DNA from: Neovahlkampfia damariscottae
Lineage: Eukaryota; Heterolobosea; Selenaionea; Neovahlkampfiida; Neovahlkampfiidae
Length of the DNA stretch: 64,000 nt
Assembly: GCA_016618085.1 (NCBI GenBank)
Contig: JABLTG010000016.1
Span: 1-64,000 of the forward strand
Direction of reading: 5' to 3'
The notes under the pieces are model-generated. The model did no database searches. It worked only from the letters and a program-made list of their open reading frames with translations, and was not told the origin of the DNA. This document shows positions 56,890 to 64,000 of the stretch, one piece after another. The position numbers were made by a program, and so were the translations under genes. Numbering within the stretch: the stretch's first letter is position 1; each line of letters starts with the position of its first letter.

Positions 56890-59217
56890 TTAATCAACTT
56901 TAATTGAACCATACATTTTTGTAACAAACCAAAATGTTGAAAAGAATCCAATTGTTCCAGTGATGATGCTAAAAAAATATTAAAAAAGTAAAGTACAAAA
57001 TATACCAAAATGTAATTGATCCAATCAACATATAACCATAAAAAGTGATACCCATTCCAATATTTGAAATACCATTTAATTTTGTAAAGAAATAAAAAAT
57101 TGAATACAAAAATAAATAAAATCCACTTGATGCAGAATTAAAGAAACTACTCCACCACCAATTATAATCCTATTTTGAAATTAGATAATATTAAAGATTT
57201 ACATGACTTGATAATTGAAAATATGTTGAAATAATTGATATTTCAGAACAAGTCAATGCTAAAATGATACAAACGACAATTAAAAACCCAAAAAGTGCGT
57301 AAAATTTCTTTAACCAAATTGAAGACATTAAAAAGAACAATTCAATAAATATAGCTCCAAATGGTAATATTCCAGTTAATAAAGGAACAAAAAATTCATT
57401 TAAATACCAAGGCTATTAAAATTAGAATATTCTATTTTTTTTCCAACCTTTTCTGGAATTAATCTTGGTATTTTAGAAACTTTTGTTGGTAATTTATAAG
57501 TCTCAAATCTCCAACCAATAAAACCTCCCAATAAAACTAATGGAAGTGAAATTCCAAGCCAAATTCCTAAAATTTTAAGAAATGTTGTGATTAATAAAAT
57601 TAAAGGTGAATTTGTGAGAAACCAAATTGTGATATTGATTTGTACAAATAAAAAGAATATAATACCAGGAAAATAAATTGCAGTAAAAAATGAAACAGTT
57701 TTCCAATATTCTCCTCCAAACATTTTGTATAAACGAAGTGAGAAATATCCAGCAAAGAATCCCATAAAAGCAAAACATAAAATTAACATTAAAAATATTT
57801 CACCTCTATTTGAAGGTGAAAGAAATCCAATTGCTGCAAATATAACAGTTAAAACAGCCATTAAACAAAGTTGAACACCAGTTCCACATGTAATTGCTAA
57901 TAATCCTGTTAATTTTGGTGGTCTAAAAACATCTCCATGAAGTATTTTCCATCCTGTTGTATTTTCAACAAAATCTTCATCATCATTATACATTGCAATA
58001 TCTTTATTTAATGTTCTAAGCACTAAAATCAATATTTGTTACTTTTTTTTATTTATTTTACTAATCATTCCAGCAATTCCAGTTAAAAATAATACAACAC
58101 CAAATGAATTAAAAATTGAAAACCAATGAACTTTATATTCTTTTGAATCTAAATTTATAAAGTTGAATAAATCTTTAAATTACCTGTTACTACTAAGTAT
58201 GCATCCCAACGTGATCCCCATTTTGTTTCAGTACGTTCCCAATCAACAGAATAAGACCATGGTATTGATTTTGTATTTGGTTTTAATGAAAATTTTGGTA
58301 AATTTGAAGGTAATACTTTTTTAGTTGAACATGAATCAGTAGTATGTTCAATTGATGCTGGAATTACACCTGCACCAACAATATAATATTTTTTTGTTTC
58401 TTTATCTAAATAATATTTTATGTGAAATGATAAATGATTATTCACATAATAATATGGTTTTCCTATTTGAATTTTAATTCTTTTTATTTTTCTCTTACCA
58501 TCTTTACATCCAATTGGAAATCCATCAGGTTTTAAATAAACAAAACCATCATCTTTATGATGAGAATCAGGTGCATCACCAAATGTACTATTCTTTTGAA
58601 TATTTGCAACAGGTAAGTTATCTTTTGAATTATTAGTTTTATTTTTTGAATTTGGTAGTTACCAATGATTCTAGAAAAAAAAAAAATAAAAAAAAGATGA
58701 AATTTACAATTGTGCTTCATAATCATCACCAATTTTTGATACAAAATCTTCAACATCTTTTTTTGATAATTCAAAACAATTTGCTTTTGTTGGTTTACAT
58801 GAACCACTTTTTGGACAATTTGGATCAACGTAATCCTTCACATATTTGCATGTTATTTTCTCTTTCATTTGTAACTATTTTAAAATATTATCAAAATATT
58901 AAATAATAATACTGTATAAAGAGAATTTTCTATTTGATCTCCAAAAATAACTTCTCCAATAGATTCAGTAGCTAAAACTTTTGGATTTGGTTGACAAAAT
59001 TTTAAAGAATAATATGAAAATGGTAAATTCTTTTTTGAAAATAACTTTCTTGTTTTTACTCTATGGTTTATTTTTTAAAACAAACTCTTTCTTACTCAAC
59101 ACCTTGTCCTTTTACATAACTCCTTGGGTTAAGCATTTCACTCAAGGACTGTGAGTTTATTTGAAAAATAAAAAATGAGAAAAGAAAAAAAACAGTTGTT
59201 GTCCAAGTTATTCTCAT
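56890..59217 (-). CDS. TM9SF: TM9SF nonaspanin (EMP70 family)
   Basis: Eleven exons (59096-59217, 58913-59060, 58708-58874, 58663-58670, 58499-58621, 58184-58462, 58062-58148, 57448-58022, 57203-57412, 57006-57169, 56890-56968) give 653 aa. A signal peptide precedes [13 protein letters not shown]. The lumenal domain contains DNLPVA and [11 protein letters not shown]; nine membrane helices follow, with [38 protein letters not shown] and [10 protein letters not shown], ending KVD. These proteins act in Golgi/endosome sorting of membrane proteins. Exon 4 is an 8-nt microexon supplying part of LIIDNLPVA. The 36-nt intron before exon 6 keeps frame, so it could be retained. Confidence 0.93.
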
Positions 59218-59295
59218 TCAATCTTTTTTTGACTTTGTCCAATCAAACCTAATCAAATTTTTATTTTTTGATTTAAAATCTAAATATTTGTATTT

Positions 59296-60198
59296 TTATT
59301 GAGGATCCACTTTTATAATTACAATTGATGTTCCTGATTGTAGATTGTATTTATGATCACCTTTTGATTGTTGCACTTCAATAACTTGTCCTGAAACAAA
59401 ATCTGGAAGAGTTATGAATTGTTTTTCTATTGTTCTTGTATTTTCTTTGTGTAAATAATATCTATCTTCAAATATATCATTTAAATTTTGAGAAAATAAT
59501 TTGTATTGAACAGAAACACCAAAATTTACTTTTTGAAAAAACAAAATTTTTCCAAAGAGTTCATCAAATGAATTTAGACATTTTAAATCCACACTCCTTT
59601 CAAATATTGTTCTTGAGAAATATTTTTTTTCGAGAATGTTTTCTTTTTTTTCTTTTAAATTATTCTTTTGTGGTGGTATATTTTTATTCTCTTTTGATAA
59701 TTCCTTTTTGAATATTTTAATTATTAAAAACATACATTTGAATAGTGATCCAGTAACTGTATTTTCTTATCATATTCCATCCAAATATTTTTATAATTTT
59801 TACGAATGGTTATTAATAACTTTTGAAATTTAAAGAATCAAAGGATTAAGTGTTACCTGTTTTAAATCATCACCATATATTTTAAGTTTATTATTTGCAA
59901 TCATTCTAACATAAGAGGGTGGTAACATTATTTGTATTAGGTATAATAAATTTGTTTCTTTTTCTGTAATCAAACTCTGAAGTTAAATTAAATTAAAAAT
60001 TACTTCTATATGATCACAGTCTTCTGAGTTCAACATTTTCAAAATATCAGAATTCATTTTTGTTCTTTTATCTGAACTGTATTCAAAATTCTGGTTTTCA
60101 TAAATCATTCTGTAGTGATTTATTTTTATCCTCAAATCTTGATGTTGAATCTCATTACATTTTTTTTTTGAAACGTATTTTTGAAAACGTGAATTCAT
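59296..60198 (-). CDS. Unknown protein, 268 aa
   Basis: Four exons (60004-60198, 59857-59976, 59736-59819, 59296-59703) join in phase. I recognise no domain. The N-terminal half is helical and charged (LNSEDCDHIE, LLYLIQIMLPPSYVRM); the C-terminal 80 residues look beta-rich (VNFGVSVQYKLFSQN, LPDFVSGQVIEVQQ, SGTSIVIIKVDPQ). No signal peptide or membrane helix. CCAAT (ATTGG 60219-60223) is 20 nt upstream and the splicing is regular, so the gene itself is well supported. Confidence 0.65.
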
Positions 60199-60456
60199 TT
60201 TTCAAGAAGAGAATGATGATTGGATGAAATTGGATATCCCATAAAGAAATTGAACCATTCTCACAACTTGATACAATAATAAAATTAGGTTATTCTTCTA
60301 AAACAAAATGATATTGTTCATATGAAGAAATACATGACTGTTTGAAATTCATTTAAATCAAATTCTTCAATAAATGTTCAGACTTCAATGACCAGTGGAG
60401 CACAATTCCAATTAATTGGATTTTTTTTAATTAAAAACTGAAATTTGAATCTTTTT

Positions 60457-61300
60457 TTATTCAATTTTTTTTTTTTGTTTTGGATCATAATTAGTGCCAA
60501 ATAGACGATCCAAATAGGTAAAAAATGGTTCATAGTTTGTTTTTGGGTGCAAGTGATGATAGTCATGTGTTACTGCACCACCATAAAAAGGTATCCTAAA
60601 ATATTGATATGAATTAATTTAAATACATACCAATTACTAAGAGATAGAGAGAATTCATATCCAATATGAGCATCTACACTGATATATATACTGAGAGGAA
60701 TCCAAATCCAATATGTCAAAACATGAAGACCAATAATCTTAAAAATAATGAGTTTATAAAATACAAGCATACTTCTGGGATTCCAACTGACATTAATGTT
60801 GTTGCCAACAGTTCACTCCAATGTAAATGTTGTGTAACTAATGCAAATGGCTTCCTGTACTGATGATGAAATTCATGTCCAAACTTATAAAGGGTTTCTG
60901 ATTTATGGTGGAGCCAATGCCAAACAAAATAAATAAAATCAAACAAAACGAAACTTATGAACAAATGTATAAGTAACTCTGAAATAGTAGGAGCAACTTT
61001 TGGTAAAGTTATTGGTGGTAAAAAAACAATAGCAAACATTGATAGTGGTAAAACAAAAAACAAGTTGTTTTTCATTGTAGATTTAAAAGTATTCCATAGG
61101 TGCTTAGATTCAATTTTAAATTCTGGATGTAATCTATTTCCACTGAATAATTTTGTAATATCAAAAAATGTGAAAATTGAAATCAAAACGAAATAAAAAC
61201 CTATAGGATAAACAACTCTGAATGTTTGTGAAGCCAAAATATTCCCATAGTTTGTGATTAAGTGGTCGTAAAACGGTTGAAGAAACAATGATGCTTCCAT
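60457..61300 (-). CDS. Fatty acid hydroxylase superfamily / sterol desaturase-like
   Basis: Three exons (60773-61300, 60631-60737, 60457-60595) give 257 aa. Three di-iron His boxes are present: [22 protein letters not shown] and [11 protein letters not shown], the last one in exon 3. Several hydrophobic helices ([50 protein letters not shown]) place it in the ER membrane. The pattern fits ERG25 (C4-methylsterol oxidase)-like enzymes; ERG3 or plant-type hydroxylases are alternatives. CCAAT 61310-61314 is 9 nt from the ATG. Confidence 0.88.
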
Positions 61301-61365
61301 TATAACCAACCAATCAATTTTTTGAACCAATCACAAGTGCTTCACTGACAAATAAATAATAAACT

Positions 61366-62903
61366 TTAATTTATATTTTGATTTTGATTTATTGTCATTT
61401 TCTTTTCATTTTCTTCAATTAAGTACTTTTTTTCCTCATCGTCTTTAATCTCTTCGTTGATGATTGTCTCATTGTTTTCTTCATAATATTTCTTCAATGC
61501 TGCAATATCATAAGGAAGCAAAAATATGACAATTAAAAATCCAAAAAATATAATAAATCTTGTGGTAGTATGAAAAACTTGGATTAAATTTAGATTAAAT
61601 TGCAAATATTACCCAATAATGCCCAACGAATAGCCATTGGATTTAATGCACTGTCAAAAATTGGAAAGTTCAAAGTGGTTAATGAGCCAACTGTCAATGG
61701 TCCAAGAGATCCGATTCCTATAATGTGAAAAAAATTAAAATTACCTGTTATAAAAACACCAAATAATGAAACAGCAATTCCTCTTCCAGAAACTGGAATT
61801 ACTTGAACCATGATCAAATTCATTGGAACCAAAATTAGGAATTGGAAAAATGTAGCTGGTAAGTATAATAATAAACTTAAATATTGGTTTTCTACCAATA
61901 ATGAAGCAAATTGAAAAGGAGCATTGGCAACAACAGCAAATATAGCAATGATGGCATATCCTTTGTCAGTGTACTTTTGAACAATTGTACAAATTAATGC
62001 AGACATGAGAGAACCTGATAAACCAGCAATAGGACTGATCCAAGATAACCATCTTGAAAGCTCTTGTGGTGTCATTTGATGAACTCTTTGATAAAAAATT
62101 GGATTGAATGTATTGATGGCATTTGCACCTGCAAAACCAACAGCTCCTGAAAGACTTAATATTATAAGTGATGGTCTTTTAATGATATAAAAAATGATCG
62201 TTGAAAATTGAGGTGGTTTTTTAACATCGTTGTTTTCATCAAGTGCACCTCTTTTTGGTTCTTGTACTGTAAGAAAAACAATTACACATACAATTGCACC
62301 TGGAATACTTGAAATGAAAAAAATTGATCTCCAATTTGAACTTGTTTCTGTTAGTAAACCACCAAATAAATATGAAACACCCAGTCCAAAAATGAGAGAT
62401 GTATTGGCAATACCAAATGCCAAAGCTCTTCTTGAAGGTAAAAAATAATCCGTGATGAGTGAAAATTGAATTGGATTTAATCCTCCCATTCCAAATGCTG
62501 ATCCAATTTTATAAAACATCAAATGCCAATAATTTTTGGAAAACCCAGTCAAAATTTGAAATGCTGTGAAGATAATAACACAAAATAACAACGTCCATTT
62601 CCTTGAAAATATGTCTGATGCTCTTCCAAGTGCAATACCTGCAATTATTGTTGCAGCTGAAGAAATGGGTCCAATAATGGCACCAAAAAAACTTTCTGAC
62701 AACTATAAACAGTTATAAAATGACAACCATACCTTTAAATCTTTCAAAACACCTTCTGAAGAAATGTTGATCAAATTAGAGTTGAAAATTCGGCAAAGTG
62801 AAACGGAAAATAGAACTAACAGAACATATACCGAGTAAAACATTCCTATAATGCTGAAAGCAGAATAGTGTTTTTTTTCAGCGCTTGTTTGTTCTTTGTC
62901 CAT
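61366..62903 (-). CDS. MFS transporter, Spinster-like
   Basis: Four exons (62733-62903, 61745-62702, 61613-61717, 61366-61577) give 481 aa with about 12 membrane helices. The loop 2-3 motif appears as GRASDIFSRKW, and LKLSESFFGAIIGPI with YKIGSAFGMGGLNPIQFSL match Spinster-type carriers (sphingolipid or organic anion transport). RGIAVSLFGVFITG lies in the second half. The C-terminus is cytosolic and acidic. The start at 62903 is preferred because an alternative at 62951 overlaps the CCAAT box. Confidence 0.85.
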
Positions 62904-62947
62904 TGTATTTCTTCCAACGTTTGAGAATTGTGCTGGAAGTCTTTTAT

Positions 62948-63095
62948 CCAATAATTATTGTTCTAAAAGTGTAAAAAAATAGAAGCTAAAAAATTTGACG
63001 TCCAATGAAAACAGATCATCTTCGAAGGACTTGGATTGTTTTAAATTCGACAAAATGAATGAAGAGCAGAAACTGTTATTTACTTGTCATCCAAT
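62948..63095. promoter_or_regulatory. Divergent promoter of MFS and sirtuin genes
   Basis: CCAAT at 62948-62952 (45 nt from the leftward ATG), GTCCAATGA near 63001 and CCAATCA with CCAAT 63091-63095 (31 nt before the rightward ATG). Confidence 0.55.
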
Positions 63096-63126
63096 CAAAT
63101 GATCCATTTTTTTTCCAAAGTTCGAA

Positions 63127-64000
63127 ATGGCTTTGAGCTACGCTGCCAGACTGAAAAAAGGGATAAATTATGGAAAAGTAGGCTTACCAGAAACCGAGGA
63201 CAATTCTAGGGTTAAAATTTTATTTCTAATCAATTCAGGTGAAAATGAATAAACTAAAAACTTTGACCAATTTGATTGAAAAAAGTGAATACATAGTTGT
63301 TTTTACTGGCGCAGGAATTTCAACTTCAATGGGAATCAAAGGTAGAAATTTTCAAATCTTCTTATTTTGCAGATTTTAGAGGTAAATTAAATTGTGCAAA
63401 TTAAAAACAACAAAAAGGACCTTCAGGTATTTGGACACTTGAAAAAAAAGGAATCAAAGATCCATTGGAGGGCAATTTTAAAGGATTTGAAAATATTTCT
63501 CCAAGGTTTTTATAATTATTTCGAATTTAAAAAAATAGCTTGACTCACATGGCAATTGTTGGATTATTGAACAATGACAAGGTAAAATATGTTGTTTCAC
63601 AGAACATTGATGGTCTACATCTCAGAAGTGGTGTTCCAGAAGAAAAATTATCAGGTTTGAAAAAGTTAATAATTCAAATTTGAACAGAGCTGCATGGAAA
63701 TATTACTCAAGGTTTTAAACAGATTTTAATTAATTTATATTTAAAGAAACTTGCAGAAAATGTGGAAAAAAATATAATCGAGACTTTGATGTGGGCACAA
63801 TTGGATTCAAGAAGACAGTGAGATAATATTTGATATTTAAATTGAAATTAAGGGAAGGAATTGTGTCATTGAAACTTGTAAAGGTGAATTACATGATACT
63901 TTGTTAGATTGGGATGATGAATTACCAGAAAATGATTTATTACTTGCAGAATCACATTTAAAAAAAGCTGATTTAGTTTTGTGTTTAGGTACTTCATTAA
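63127..64000 (+). CDS. SIRT6: SIRT6-type sirtuin, 5' part
   Basis: Eight exons visible (63127-63210, 63239-63341, 63373-63381, 63418-63505, 63539-63654, 63688-63711, 63747-63817, 63853 to the window end). MALSYAARLKKGINYGKVGLPE matches the SIRT6 N-terminus up to KCGLPE. Then TGAGIST, DFRGPSGIW, SQNIDGLH (NAD binding and catalysis), LSELHGN with the catalytic His, CRKCGKKY as the first zinc pair, CKGELHDTLLDW and LCLGTSL. SIRT6 enzymes deacylate histone H3 using NAD+ and support genome stability. DFRG depends on a 9-nt exon. The 3' end lies beyond the window. Confidence 0.93.

Noticed and set aside
58463-58498. Reading through the 36-nt segment in the TM9SF gene as coding
   Set aside because: It keeps frame and has no stop, but it begins GTAAG, ends TAG, is Lys/Ile-rich and is absent from the family, so an intron is more likely; retention remains possible.
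62904-62951. Upstream extension of the MFS protein starting at 62951
   Set aside because: Begins with TTG inside the CCAAT box; ATG at 62903 is preferred.
1-64000. tRNA, rRNA, spliceosomal RNA, CRISPR arrays, transposons or retroelements
   Set aside because: I looked in the gene-free gaps and saw no T-loop/anticodon pattern, no repeat-spacer array, no terminal repeats and no transposase or reverse transcriptase motifs. Structure-based searches could still find divergent RNAs.
1-64000. Alternative genetic code
   Set aside because: Conserved genes end at TAA and sometimes TGA at expected places, and in-frame stops inside conserved regions are explained by short introns.

Overview
This is a very A+T-rich (by eye roughly a quarter G+C), gene-dense nuclear segment from a unicellular eukaryote using the standard code, with TAA as the dominant stop. 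I can model about 40 genes, most spliced, with roughly 114 introns that are nearly all 24-45 nt, GT..AG and A/T-rich. The gene set is that of a free-living heterotrophic protist and includes several types common in amoeboid lineages: a GT49 glycosyltransferase, arrestin-fold proteins, an AcuK/ERT1-like Zn2Cys6 factor, a CCDC6-type coiled coil and a USP47-type protease. I do not see enough to name the lineage. I see no mobile element, CRISPR array, rRNA or tRNA.

Layout. 1-9061: Rho GTPase tail, FCP1-like phosphatase, arrestin-fold protein, DNA ligase I, coiled-coil protein, Lys-rich signal-anchor protein, LARGE/B4GAT-like glycosyltransferase. 9127-20413: Asp-tRNA synthetase, RRM + CAP-Gly protein, PIP kinase, XPD helicase, eIF4A, PPR protein. 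20417-33790: second arrestin-fold protein, eIF3g, palmitoyl-protein thioesterase, PTEN-like formin, F-box/WD40, CCDC6-like, an RGS-KH-Smr fusion, a secreted SET-like protein. 33794-43994: XRN1, Tad2 deaminase, ribosomal protein uS15, USP47-like protease. 44133-51182: Zn2Cys6-PAS factor, F-box protein, LURP-like protein, alanine aminotransferase, small orphans, MED17-like protein. 51229-64000: calcineurin A, ABCC transporter, TM9SF nonaspanin, an orphan, sterol desaturase-like enzyme, MFS carrier, SIRT6-type sirtuin (cut by the window end).

Genes are not grouped by pathway; what they share is gene architecture. Nearly every start codon has a CCAAT box (either orientation, often extended to GACCAATCA) within about 10-60 nt upstream. 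Divergent pairs share short promoters and convergent pairs are separated by as little as 3 nt. Most stop codons read TAAA and are often embedded in an AATAAA hexamer, so the 3' signals of convergent genes form a near-palindrome. Notable proteins are the RGS-START-like-KH-DUF1771-Smr fusion, a formin with a degenerate PTEN module, an RRM + CAP-Gly fusion, an eIF3g without its zinc knuckle, and genes carrying 8-nt and 9-nt exons.
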